DNA of 54,367 bases from assembly GCA_030532685.1 (NCBI GenBank), contig JAUNKN010000008.1:1-54367 (forward strand), in the 5' to 3' direction. Origin of the DNA: Bacteroidales bacterium (GTDB taxonomy: Bacteria; Bacteroidota; Bacteroidia; Bacteroidales; Bacteroidaceae). The notes under the pieces were generated by a model. That model was not told the origin of the DNA. It saw nothing but the letters and a program-made list of their open reading frames with translations, and did no database searches. Of this stretch, positions 17,314-26,422 are shown piece after piece. The translations under genes and the position numbers were made by a program. Each line of letters opens with the position of its first letter. Positions within the stretch are counted from its first letter, which is position 1.

Positions 17314-17381
17314 AAAATCTACGTCCCACGTAAAAAATCCTGCGTGCGTCGTAGGATTTTTTACGTGGGACGTAGAATTTT
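17314..17381. repeat. Intergenic repeat family copy A (long inverted repeat with CCCACGTA core)
   Basis: A nearly perfect inverted repeat: the left arm reads GAAAATCTACGTCCCACG onward and the right arm mirrors it with one or two differences, closing around CCTGCGTGCGTCGTAGG. On the minus strand, 17343-17369 is identical over 27 bases to 37785-37811 (copy B) and nearly identical to 45524-45550 (copy C). It lies between the TPR gene end and the ygiQ operon promoter. Confidence 0.8.
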
Positions 17382-17505
17382 CGGCTTCGCATCCTTTTTC
17401 TTTTACCTTAAAAAGGCGACAGCGGAAGCCATGACACGCAAGACCTCAAAGCAAGAAAAGGAGGGTGAATAGAGTAGATGAGCTGAGTTTGGGGGCGGAA
17501 CACAA

Positions 17506-19332
17506 CTATTGGGCTTTGGGGGAATGCGATTTCACTTGTTTCAGTAATCCATAGGCACGATACAGCCCTAACTCGCCTGCACGCGAGAGGTCGGGCACGG
17601 CAGCCTCGTTCTCGCCGAGTAGTAAATGAGCCACCGCACGATTGTAATAGGCCTCTGCCAAAAGAGGGTCTATAGCGATTGCCTTATGATAAGAGGAAAT
17701 GGCATCGTGAACATTGCCAGATGCTGCTAACAAACAACCGTGGTTATAGTGCAAAAAGGCCAGTTGAGGCTGTAGGGCAAGTGCTCGCTCTGAGGCGCGA
17801 AGAGCCTCTTGGGGTAAACTGTCAGATAGGTGGGCCGCACGTTGCGTTTCGATAAGAGCTTGGAGCTCAGGATTGGAAGCGAAAGAAAGATTTTCCAATG
17901 CCGCAAGAGGAAGCAATGTACCTTCAGCTGAAGAAAGGTGGCCATGCTGCTTGCTGAGCGACTTATCGGCAGGGGTATAGAGCCTACGCGCTTTTTCTCG
18001 CTCCGTAGGGGGGAGCTGTACGAAGCGATACATGGGCAGTGCGATACGCTCTACGCGGCGATTCTGTATGCGTCCGGAATGCTCATTGAAATAAGTGCGC
18101 GTTGAGGGAGACTCCGCCTCTACGAGTTGTTGATATTGCTCAAGAGCTTTGTCTGAACGACGACGCACACGGCTGGTCGTTCTACGCTGTTGCGGTTTGA
18201 AGCGATTGTCTAACTGACGACGGGCGAGATAGGTTTCGTCGGCCAGCGCTCCTCGAATGTTGCCCAACTTGCGTAAACAACGAGCGCGGGCAGCATAGCC
18301 ATAAAGAAAATTAGGATAGGCCTTTATCAAGGAAGAGAAGTCATGGGCGGCCTTTCGGTAGTTTCCTATTCGTTCAAAAAGTTGAGCACGATTATAGCGC
18401 GCCAGCGTGTTGTCGGGTTCTTGCTCCAAAACAAAATTAAAATCCTCAATAGCTCGATTGTCATCTCCGACAAAGGAACGTAGCAAACCACGATTATAGT
18501 GAGCCACAAAATGTTGAGGAATCAGCAGGATAGCCTTATCATAATCTAAAAGTGCATCGCCATAACGTCCTAAAGCGTGGCGAGCTTGGGCACGTGCAAC
18601 GTAAAAATCATGATTATCCTTGTCGTATCGTATAGCTTGCGTAAACAAGCTATCGGCGAGTTGGTTGTTGTCGTGTTGCAAGGCATAACGTGCTTTTAAG
18701 GCCCATGCAGAAGTTTCGGTAGGCGAAAGGGAAAGCAAGGTGTCTATGCTCGATAGTGCTCGAAGGGTATCGCCCACAAGAAAGAGGTATTGAGCATGAA
18801 GCATATGCGCTTTTGACCACTTGGGGTATTGGTGCAAGAGTTCTGCTACACTCAGACGGATGGAGGCGGTATCTTTCAGTTCGATGAAGCACAAACTACG
18901 ATTAAAACGCATACTTTGATCTTCTGGGAAGTCTGCGAGTGCGCGATTGTAGTCTGCAATGGCAGCACGATAATCATAGAGGTTGATGTGGCACAGTGCA
19001 CGCAGTCGATAGTAGTCTGCCTGATAGGGATTTCGTGTGATAGCCGAATCTAAATCGGCATTTGCTCCAGGATAGTCGTCCAATGAAAATTTAGCAACGC
19101 CCCTCCAATAGTAGGGTTCGGACATATAAGGTCGAGCCTCGATGGCTCGATTAAAAAAAGAAATAGCAGTGACATAGTCGTCGTAAGAAAGTGCTGCTCG
19201 TCCTAACTGTACTACAGCAGAAGCATCTGTTTGCGCCCTGCTTACAAAAGTAAACAGGGCGCAAAGAAAGACTAAGCATATCGTCAAGACACGCTTAGAT
19301 ATGTTGCTGATGCGAGGACAGACTCCTACCAT
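17506..19332 (-). CDS. Exported tetratricopeptide repeat protein
   Basis: 608 residues. A hydrophobic N-terminal segment ('VLTICLVFLCALFTFVSRAQ') serves as signal peptide. At least ten TPR units follow, e.g. 'AVVQLGRAALSYDDYVTAISFFNRAIEARP', 'YYWRGVAKFSLDDYPGANADLDSAITRNP' and 'DFYVARAQARHALGRYGDALLDYDKAILLIP'. A non-TPR linker near residues 390-490 separates a final TPR block. TPRs are protein-binding scaffolds; the partner is unknown. It starts 8 bp after def and is probably the last gene of the wza-to-TPR operon. Confidence 0.88.
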   Translation of the reverse strand: MVGVCPRISNISKRVLTICLVFLCALFTFVSRAQTDASAVVQLGRAALSYDDYVTAISFFNRAIEARPYMSEPYYWRGVAKFSLDDYPGANADLDSAITRNPYQADYYRLRALCHINLYDYRAAIADYNRALADFPEDQSMRFNRSLCFIELKDTASIRLSVAELLHQYPKWSKAHMLHAQYLFLVGDTLRALSSIDTLLSLSPTETSAWALKARYALQHDNNQLADSLFTQAIRYDKDNHDFYVARAQARHALGRYGDALLDYDKAILLIPQHFVAHYNRGLLRSFVGDDNRAIEDFNFVLEQEPDNTLARYNRAQLFERIGNYRKAAHDFSSLIKAYPNFLYGYAARARCLRKLGNIRGALADETYLARRQLDNRFKPQQRRTTSRVRRRSDKALEQYQQLVEAESPSTRTYFNEHSGRIQNRRVERIALPMYRFVQLPPTEREKARRLYTPADKSLSKQHGHLSSAEGTLLPLAALENLSFASNPELQALIETQRAAHLSDSLPQEALRASERALALQPQLAFLHYNHGCLLAASGNVHDAISSYHKAIAIDPLLAEAYYNRAVAHLLLGENEAAVPDLSRAGELGLYRAYGLLKQVKSHSPKAQ

Positions 19333-19340
19333 CCTTTGAT

Positions 19341-19898
19341 TTAAGCTTTGGGTTTAACCTTGTAGCGGCAAGAGAACTTACCCGAAAGTAGATTAGAAAG
19401 CTTTTTCTTGTTCATTTGCTTTCGCAAGGGAGAGAGGTAATCCGTAAATAGTTTTCCCTCCAAATGGTCAATTTCGTGCTGGATAGCTCGTGCTAAGAAC
19501 CCGTCTAACCATTCATCGTGCTCCTTGAACTCACGATCGAACCAACGTACGCGCACTCGACGTGGACGACGTACGGACTCGTAAATGCCAGGAATAGAGA
19601 GGCAACCTTCGTCCATCGAGCAAATGTCGCTTTCGTCGGCTTCTACAATGTGGGCATTGATATAGGCTTGTCGAAAGTCCTTGTATTCAGGATAATCTTC
19701 GCTCATTCCATCCAGTCCAAGCACGAGTACTCGAATGGGGAGCCCCACTTGAGGAGCGGCCAAACCAACACCATCGCAGTGGTCCATGGTTTCAAACATG
19801 TTGTCGATAAGCTCTTGGAGTTGAGGATAATCTGGTGTGATATCCTGTGCCACTTCTCGCAGCACTTTCTGTCCTAAGGTATAAATGGGAAGTATCAT
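19341..19898 (-). CDS. def: Peptide deformylase
   Basis: Metalloenzyme that removes the formyl group from the N-terminal methionine of new proteins. The three family motifs are intact: 'GVGLAAPQVG', 'EGCLSIPG' (metal Cys) and 'QHEIDHLEG' (HExxH metal site). The length of 185 residues is normal. It sits between ruvX and the TPR gene, the usual Bacteroides order for these two neighbours. Confidence 0.97.
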   Translation of the reverse strand: MILPIYTLGQKVLREVAQDITPDYPQLQELIDNMFETMDHCDGVGLAAPQVGLPIRVLVLGLDGMSEDYPEYKDFRQAYINAHIVEADESDICSMDEGCLSIPGIYESVRRPRRVRVRWFDREFKEHDEWLDGFLARAIQHEIDHLEGKLFTDYLSPLRKQMNKKKLSNLLSGKFSCRYKVKPKA

Positions 19899-19957
19899 TT
19901 GTTTTTGTCGGTCTTATAATTTGAGGAAAGGGGCTCGAAGCGAGACTAAGTCTTTAT

Positions 19958-20368
19958 TTATCTTCGACTTTCCATGTAGTTTTGAAGAATGATGCAAGCC
20001 GATATTTCATCAACCAGCGCTTTGTCTCGTCGTTTCATTTTCCCAATTCCGCTTTGAAGCATTGCTTGGTGAGCAAGAACAGAAGTGAAACGCTCATCGT
20101 AAAACTCAATTGGAATATCGGGAAGAGCCTGATGCAACTTTTCGGCAAAAGCGCGTACTCGTGCTTGATTCTCTGAAGGCTGCCCATTGGGTTGTATGGG
20201 GAGGCCAAGAATGAAACGCTCCACTTGTTCTTTGGCACAATAGTCTTTGAGGAAAGAAAGGAGCTCGGACGTCTCTACGGTCGTGAGCCCATTTGCTATG
20301 AGCTGCAAAGTGTCGCTCACAGCTATCCCCGTACGCTTTTTGCCAAAATCTATGGAGAGTAAACGCAT
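19958..20368 (-). CDS. ruvX: RuvX/YqgF-type putative Holliday junction resolvase
   Basis: 136 residues from ATG 20368; the longer open frame upstream lacks similarity. The RNase H-like fold begins 'MRLLSIDFGKKRTGIAVSD', with 'RFILGLPIQPNGQPSENQARVRAFAEKL', 'EFYDERFTSVLAHQAM' and 'KALVDEISACIILQNYME', which carry the conserved acidic residues. The family acts in pre-16S rRNA processing and/or junction resolution. It lies 59 bp upstream of def on the same strand. Confidence 0.93.
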   Translation of the reverse strand: MRLLSIDFGKKRTGIAVSDTLQLIANGLTTVETSELLSFLKDYCAKEQVERFILGLPIQPNGQPSENQARVRAFAEKLHQALPDIPIEFYDERFTSVLAHQAMLQSGIGKMKRRDKALVDEISACIILQNYMESRR

Positions 20369-20476
20369 AAATGAAAAGATAAGTTTTTGTAGAAGCCTTT
20401 CAGCCTTTCGCCTTATGACGGATTGAGAATCGTCCAACGAAAGTAGAAAGTTCCAAAGCAAAATGCCGCCTCTTTA

Positions 20477-22882
20477 TTAAGAAGAATGGCCATAATAACC
20501 ATACTTATAGCCATAACGGCGGTAACCATAAGGCTTATACTCATCAGAAGTGCCATTGAGGAGAAGCATCATCTTGGGGTAACGCTCCGTCTGATAGTTT
20601 TTCTCGATGTCAGGGAGGAGCGAACGCTCAAGCAATCCTGCTCGTGCCACAAAAATAGTGCGATCAACATGGTGAGCAACGATAGCGCTATCGGCAACTA
20701 TTTCGACAGGAGGACAATCTAAAAACACATAATCATACTCTTGTCGAAGCTGTTCAATGACTTCAGACAATCGTTCTGAGTAGAGAAGCTCTGTGGGGTT
20801 AGGAGGAATAGTTCCTACAGGAATGACCGCAAGATCAGTATCTGAATAGTGACAAACGACATCTCGTAGTTCGCATTGGTCATTCAAAATATTGGAAATT
20901 CCTATTTTAGGACGATTCACGAATAGAGAGGCATTGGCTTTACGCAAATCCAAATCAACGACAACGGCTCGTTTCCCTTTGAGCACCATGCTCATGGCGA
21001 GGTTCATCGTGACGAATGTCTTTCCTGAGCCAGGATTTGCCGAAACAATCATGGTAACAATTCCCTGTTCCTGGCGCTCTACGACAAATTCAAAATTCGT
21101 TCTCACTACTCGGAAAGCGTCATTCATCAAATCCGATTGCTGAGCTTTGACTACAATTTCTGCATTGTCTGTTCGAGGACGAGAAACCTTCCAACCGAGA
21201 AATCCTAAGAGTTTTTCCCGAGTGTTTGCTTGCGTGCCCTCCATTTGGGGTATCTCACCTATGTATGGTAAACTCAAATGTTCTATATCCTTGCGATTGC
21301 GGATGCGAGTATTCAAAATCTCTTTCAAATAGAGAAGAACAAAGGGCAAGAATAAGCCCACGGCAAAAGCAATGAGCATGATTCTATTTTTCACGGGAGC
21401 AATCGGGAGAGTACTTCCCATGGGGAGAGTAACCACACGAGTATTTAGGGCTGTAAAGGCGATTGAAAGTTCATTTTCTTCACGTTTTTGAAGCAAGAAG
21501 ATATAGAGGGTAGATTTTACTTCTTGTTCGCGCCCAATGGACGTTAGAAAGGAAGACTGCTTTGGAGCTTGGGCTATTTTTGACGTGAGGCTACCTGCTT
21601 GAGTCTTTAGACTACCAATTTGTGCCTGTAATGTAACGATGAGATTATTGACCGAGGCGATAATCGCTTGACGTTCTTTGTGAATACGGTCATCTAACTC
21701 CTGTACACGAGAGTTGGCTGCAGAACTATTGAGGACGATGCGATTGCGCTCGAGAACATCGCGATTATGCTCGGCTATCATCGTTTCGATGGCAGGAGCA
21801 TTGAGGCCTGAGTTTGCTGGTAGAATTTCGTAATCTTTGTTCTCGCTGCCTACTGCCGTTTGTACAAATTGTGCCATATAAAGCTGGCTCTCCAAACTGG
21901 TTAGCTTGTCACTGTTATCTTGCGTTTTTCGCATGTACAGGTCAGAGGCTGCGTCTGCATTGGGCATGAGATTGGCACTCTTGTAGTTCGAAATGCGTCG
22001 ATCTACACTGCCCAATTCTTCTTCTATGATGCGTAGGCGCTCATTGATAAATTTTGAAGTAGTAAGTGCCACTTGCTTTTTATCGCTCAGCCAAGCTTCG
22101 TTGTAGGCTTCAATATGAGCGTTGATGATATCCGTAGCTCTCTCTGCCGAGACATCCGAGCAAGAAAGCGTAATCATTTCGGCATCTTTCTGGGCGAGTT
22201 CTACGTTCACGGTGTTATACATCGCGGTAGCCTGCTCCAGTGGGAGGCGAGTCACTTGTATCGTCTGAGGAATGATTGAGGAGAAGTGGGAAGTTGGTGT
22301 CACGATTACGCGACCGATGGGGGTACTGATGGTCTGATGCAGCCGCCCCTGAACCACTTGATCTTGATATTGAGTTCCTGCTCTCGTACTTTGAAAATCA
22401 CTCAGTTCGACACTTCCTTGTTGGGTATATTGAATCCGTAGAGAGGCTGCATCTTCAGGTCCTAAGGTTAAAAAGGTGACTTGTAAAGGTAATGTGCTAC
22501 CATATAGAGTATGGTCATGGAAACGTCCTTTCGTGTGGTAGCTTACATCCAAATGTAATCGCTTCACCACATCTTGGGCGAGCGAAGGCGATTGAAAGGC
22601 AAGCATTTCATTGCTTACCATGGAAGATGAACGCAGACCTAATTGAGAAAATTGTTGCTCAATGTTTGTATTTCGTGAACTCTGATCATCCTTTATCAAA
22701 ACCATAGCTTGGCGTTGATATAAAGGAGGAGTACGTAGGATTTCGAAGACTCCCCACCCTAAACATAGAAGAAGAGAGAGTACAAACCAATACCATTTAG
22801 ACTAGCAACGAAAAAGAAAGCTTTGCCAATCGAAGCCCGATTCTTGCTCCAGCTCTTGAAAGGAATTTCCTTGAGCAACCAT
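20477..22882 (-). CDS. Polysaccharide BY-kinase / Wzz-type chain-length regulator, interrupted by an in-frame amber codon
   Basis: From ATG 22882, 13 bp after the exporter gene, the frame encodes a normal BY-kinase N-terminus ('DWQSFLFRC'), then TAG at codon 27 (22804-22802), then continues in frame with the first membrane segment ('SKWYWFVLSLLLCLGWGVFEI') and the rest of a full-length protein, 801 codons in all. Intact parts are the Wzz-like periplasmic region with coiled coil, a second TM ('IMLIAFAVGLFLPFVLLYL'), Walker A 'ANPGSGKTFVTMN', Walker A' 'VVDLDLRKA', Walker B 'YVFLDCPPVEIV' and a tyrosine-rich tail 'YKPYGYRRYGYKYGYYG'. A product started at the next in-frame ATG (22705, 742 residues) would lack TM1. 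Either the gene is inactivated, the base is a sequence error, or the stop is bypassed. Confidence 0.85.
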
Positions 22883-22895
22883 ACTTTCTTATTGC

Positions 22896-23714
22896 TTAGT
22901 TCTTGACCAAATTCGTGATCAGCACAGCCACAGAAACCATGACGGAGGTCATAGACAGATAAATCGATGGATTCTGCCATGAATTGCTCCATGGCGTACT
23001 TTCGCGCTGGCGGGTCACGTTGGGCTGTACATACACAACATCATTCTGCTGCAACTGGTAAGCGGGAGATGTCACCAATTGCTGGGCGTTGGATAGGTCT
23101 ACACGATAGGCCTTCTGAGTATTTCCCTCTTGACGGAGCACCAATACATTTTGACGCTCTCCCTTAATGGTAAGATCCCCACTTTGGCTAAGAGCTTCGA
23201 GAATGGTGAGTCTATCCTTGTCGATGTTTACACGTCCTGGACGATTCACCTCTCCCAATACATTTACATAATGATTGAGAATTTCCACCGTTACCACAGC
23301 TGTTTTCAAGAGACTGCGTTTCAACAGAATATCTTTGATACTCTCGGCAACCTCTTCACGTGTCATTCCTTCTACGCGTATCTTTCCAATTTCAGGGAAA
23401 TCAATATTTCCTTTAGAGTCTACATAATAGGGCATCGTGCTTTGAGCTCCTCCAAAATCTCCTAGAGCGCCTATACGAGCGGCTTGTAAAGGAAGATTAT
23501 AAGATGCTGCAATATCATTGGCAGAACTGCTACTGCTAACAATGATGTTGAGTTTGTCGCCAGGTTGTACACGCAATTGGGTGTGAGGCGCCAAAAGCGA
23601 CACACTCTGTGTTACCTGTTGTAAGTCTTGGAAATAAGGAACTTTCTGATAAGAATTGCAAGAGGACATTAATAGTAGCCCCAAGCCCATAAGATAAAGG
23701 GATTTAATGCGCAT
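22896..23714 (-). CDS. Polysaccharide export outer-membrane protein (Wza/OPX family)
   Basis: 272-residue lipoprotein (lipobox near 'LLMSSCNS'). It contains the polysaccharide export domain ('LRVQPGDKLNIIVSSSS...VDSKGNIDFPEIGKIRVEGMTREEVAESI') and a SLBB-type segment ('NVLGEVNRPGRVNIDKDRLTILEALSQSGDLT'). A C-terminal hydrophobic stretch ('IYLSMTSVMVSVAVLITNLV') is likely the membrane anchor. It works with the BY-kinase downstream to export capsule or exopolysaccharide. No glycosyltransferase genes are nearby, so the assembly genes must be elsewhere. Confidence 0.93.
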   Translation of the reverse strand: MRIKSLYLMGLGLLLMSSCNSYQKVPYFQDLQQVTQSVSLLAPHTQLRVQPGDKLNIIVSSSSSANDIAASYNLPLQAARIGALGDFGGAQSTMPYYVDSKGNIDFPEIGKIRVEGMTREEVAESIKDILLKRSLLKTAVVTVEILNHYVNVLGEVNRPGRVNIDKDRLTILEALSQSGDLTIKGERQNVLVLRQEGNTQKAYRVDLSNAQQLVTSPAYQLQQNDVVYVQPNVTRQRESTPWSNSWQNPSIYLSMTSVMVSVAVLITNLVKN

Positions 23715-23793
23715 AGTATATTGAAAAAACTCCTCTCCTCCTTTAACTGCAATCCATAAAAGAATAACTCGGGAGATTAGAGTATAGTTTCTG

Positions 23794-23824
23794 CAAAAGT
23801 AACTCTAATCCACGAAACTGCAAA
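23794..23824 (-). promoter_or_regulatory. Promoter for the export/kinase/ruvX/def operon
   Basis: On the minus strand TTTG (23821-23824), 19 bases, then TACTTTTG (23794-23801), a full match to the Bacteroidetes consensus. The leader to the ATG at 23714 is about 70 bases. Confidence 0.75.
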
Positions 23825-23843
23825 GAACTTTTAAAAGAATATC

Positions 23844-24497
23844 TTACAGACCCTCGTATGCTTCCTTAAACAGGGCACGTACAGCTTTCCAATTGATATT
23901 GGCGAAGGTCTCAAAAGAAAGATCGGAAAATGGCTGAATAATAGCAGAGTTTAGAGAAGTGGATAAACCTATCGTTTTGCAACCAGCAGCCTTACCAGCC
24001 TGCAAACCATTGAGACTATCTTCCACAACAACACATTGTGAGGGGAGGACTTGCAAGCGTTCCGCGGCTTTAAGATAACCATCTGGTGCAGGTTTAGAGT
24101 GTGTATAATCCTCAGAGGTAAGAATATGATGAAAAAGGTGATGGAAGTCAGAATGTTGAGCATATACTCGCTCCATCTTTGCACGATTACTACTCGTGAC
24201 AATCGCAAAAGGTCTATTTTCTTTCCGTAGTTGTTCTACGATTTCACGTACACCAGCAAAGAGTGGGTAGGACATCGTGTGTTCAAACCTCTCCAAATGC
24301 TGTTTGATTTGAAGCTGTATGGCTGGACTTTGTGAGCAGTATTCGTCAAAAATCTGGTGCAACGATAATCCCTTTATCCGAGCCGCGAAGTCTCTTTGAT
24401 CAGAGAAATAGACTTCCCCCATCTTTTGCCAAAACATTGTGTACTGAGGCTCCGAATCAATGAGAACACCATCTAAGTCAAAAAATACCGCTTGCAT
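23844..24497 (-). CDS. HAD-superfamily hydrolase, beta-phosphoglucomutase-like subfamily
   Basis: 217 residues. HAD motif I 'FFDLDGVLIDSEP' holds the nucleophile Asp and acid Asp, motif II is 'IVTSSNR', motif III 'KPAPDGYLKA' and motif IV 'VVVEDSLNGLQAGKAAG'. A helical cap lies between motifs I and II. The family includes sugar-phosphate phosphatases and beta-phosphoglucomutase; the substrate cannot be told. It is a single gene between two unrelated transcripts. Confidence 0.9.
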   Translation of the reverse strand: MQAVFFDLDGVLIDSEPQYTMFWQKMGEVYFSDQRDFAARIKGLSLHQIFDEYCSQSPAIQLQIKQHLERFEHTMSYPLFAGVREIVEQLRKENRPFAIVTSSNRAKMERVYAQHSDFHHLFHHILTSEDYTHSKPAPDGYLKAAERLQVLPSQCVVVEDSLNGLQAGKAAGCKTIGLSTSLNSAIIQPFSDLSFETFANINWKAVRALFKEAYEGL

Positions 24498-24598
24498 ACT
24501 TCAAAACTTTTTGTTTTATAGATAAAAAGTTGAGGACTAACTGTCTCTCGACAATCAATCCTCTGTTTAACCTTAAATCTAATACCATGAAAACGCTG

Positions 24599-24606
24599 CA
24601 AAGGTA
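24599..24606 (-). promoter_or_regulatory. Possible -7 element for HAD hydrolase gene
   Basis: TACCTTTG on the minus strand ~100 bases upstream of the ATG at 24497, with a TTG 21 bases further upstream. Confidence 0.4.
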
Positions 24607-24689
24607 CACCGTTTTTCTGCCTTGCTCCAAGAAAAGAAGAGGAAAAGCGCAGAAAAAAAATATCTTGCACGATGGTCTGAAAAGCCTAC

Positions 24690-26417
24690 TTAGCAAAGAC
24701 TTTGCTCTGGAAAGGAGGAGTGTCTTGAAAGCTTCAGATGCTGTGTGCAGAATTTCAACACAGAGGGGCGATGAGTGATGAAGATCAATGTTCTGCCTTG
24801 GCAGTAATCTATGATGCGCTCAATGACTTTGCTTTCTGTCTCAGCGTCAAGTGCAGAGGTGCTTTCATCAAAAATCATCACCTCGCTATCGCGCAGGAGC
24901 GTACGGGCGATGCACAAGCGTTGCGCTTGTCCTTCGGAAAATCCTCCTCCCATCTCTGTACACAACGTATCCAAACGTAGTGGAAGTTGTTTCACAAAAT
25001 CGGCGGCGGCGACATGCAAAGCGCGCCACATTTCTGCTTCATGAGCAAAAGGGTTGCCCAACAATAAATTTTCGCGTATAGTACCTGAGAGTAGTGTGTT
25101 GCCCTGAGGAACATAAGAAAAACGGCGTCGGCTCGTTACATCTATCGCTGAAAATCGACCATCAGGACTACGAAAACCGACTTTTCCTTTCAGAGGTGCA
25201 ACCAATGCCAATAGCAGTCGAATGAGTGTTGTCTTTCCTGCTCCCGTTTCGCCTTGTATCGCCGTTATGCTACCAGGAGGAAACGAGTAGGAGAAGTTCT
25301 GTAAAATAGGACGACTTCCATTCACGTAAGCATAATCCACATTTTCCAGCAGCAATGTGTCGATAGGCTCAGGAGCTGGTAAAATGTTCTCACGCCCGCT
25401 TTGCGGTGTTTCTCGCAACGACGATACTTCTAGCATCGATTTTTCGAGTGGCATTTGTTCCATTTCCATCAACCGCTCACTGGCAGTAGCTGCACTAATC
25501 AGCACAGGGATATATTGGGAAAGAGCACGAACAGGGCTTTGCATTTGCCCTACCAATTGAATGAAGGCTAAAAATTGTCCGTACCCTCCTGTACCTTCTT
25601 GTAGTTGATAAACGCCCCAAGCAAATGTAACCATGTAGCCGATTCCAAATCCGAGGCTCATCACCATAGCCGAAATGCTGCTATATGTCGTCTTGTGCAT
25701 GACGCATGCTCGCAAGTGTCCTTGTTGTTGCGCTAACTTCCCGACCACATGTTCCACACGTTCCAACGTTTTGATGACGAGCGAGTGTTGCATACTCTCC
25801 TGCATCATGGCCTGTATGCCACTGTCGGCTTCGCGCACCTCATGGGTAAGCCGTCGCAAACGACGCACATAGAGTTTGCTCACGAGAATAAAAAACGGCG
25901 CAATAATCACGACAATCAGCGCCAAATGCTTGTCCATATAATAGAGAAGCAAGAAAGCACCAATAAATTGTACAAGAGTCGTCAGTATGGCAGGAATATC
26001 CTCTGTGAGTAGCGATACGATGTTGGAGACATCCTTGAGCATACGATTGAGCACATCGCCACTATGATATTGACGCAAACTGCTCCAATCGCCACAAAGC
26101 AGACGGTGAAACAAACGTCGCTGCATCCTATTTTGCGAACGCACTCCCAACACGGCTTTCACCCAACGACTTACGAAGCCCAAGAATACCTGCGTCAGAA
26201 TGATTCCTCCAATCAAGCTCAAACCTTGGAGCAAGGTGAAATCTCGACATTGTCCCGTGGCGATATCGATCGTGAGTTTAGTAGCAGCAACGAGCCCCAA
26301 ATTCAAACCAACAAGTGAAATCCCCAAGAATGTATTGAGCAAGGCTTGTCCACGAAAATCTTTCCAGTAGCTCAGCAGCCATCGCGCGATAGATGTGTAA
26401 GAAGAGAGTTGCCTCAT
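24690..26417 (-). CDS. ABC exporter, fused permease and ATPase
   Basis: 575 residues, a half-transporter expected to dimerise in the inner membrane. The first ~320 residues hold about six membrane segments. The nucleotide-binding domain has Walker A 'GETGAGKTTL', Q-loop 'YVPQGNTLLSGTIREN', signature 'FSEGQAQRLCIARTLL' (SEGQ instead of SGGQ), Walker B 'VMIFDESTSALD' and H-loop 'FITHRPS'. Substrate unknown; lipid, peptide or drug export is typical of the class. It starts 5 bp after nadK, so the two are cotranscribed. Confidence 0.93.
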   Translation of the reverse strand: MRQLSSYTSIARWLLSYWKDFRGQALLNTFLGISLVGLNLGLVAATKLTIDIATGQCRDFTLLQGLSLIGGIILTQVFLGFVSRWVKAVLGVRSQNRMQRRLFHRLLCGDWSSLRQYHSGDVLNRMLKDVSNIVSLLTEDIPAILTTLVQFIGAFLLLYYMDKHLALIVVIIAPFFILVSKLYVRRLRRLTHEVREADSGIQAMMQESMQHSLVIKTLERVEHVVGKLAQQQGHLRACVMHKTTYSSISAMVMSLGFGIGYMVTFAWGVYQLQEGTGGYGQFLAFIQLVGQMQSPVRALSQYIPVLISAATASERLMEMEQMPLEKSMLEVSSLRETPQSGRENILPAPEPIDTLLLENVDYAYVNGSRPILQNFSYSFPPGSITAIQGETGAGKTTLIRLLLALVAPLKGKVGFRSPDGRFSAIDVTSRRRFSYVPQGNTLLSGTIRENLLLGNPFAHEAEMWRALHVAAADFVKQLPLRLDTLCTEMGGGFSEGQAQRLCIARTLLRDSEVMIFDESTSALDAETESKVIERIIDYCQGRTLIFITHRPSVLKFCTQHLKLSRHSSFPEQSLC

Positions 26418-26422
26418 GCTGA

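Noticed and set aside
22802-22804. Amber codon read as pyrrolysine or programmed read-through
   Set aside because: No pyl genes or suppressor tRNA in the window and no known use in this group; kept only as a possible point mutation or unknown bypass.
22759-22992. 77-codon minus-strand frame bridging exporter and kinase genes
   Set aside because: It is out of frame with both; the correct kinase start at 22882 lies in another frame and explains the region, apart from the amber codon.
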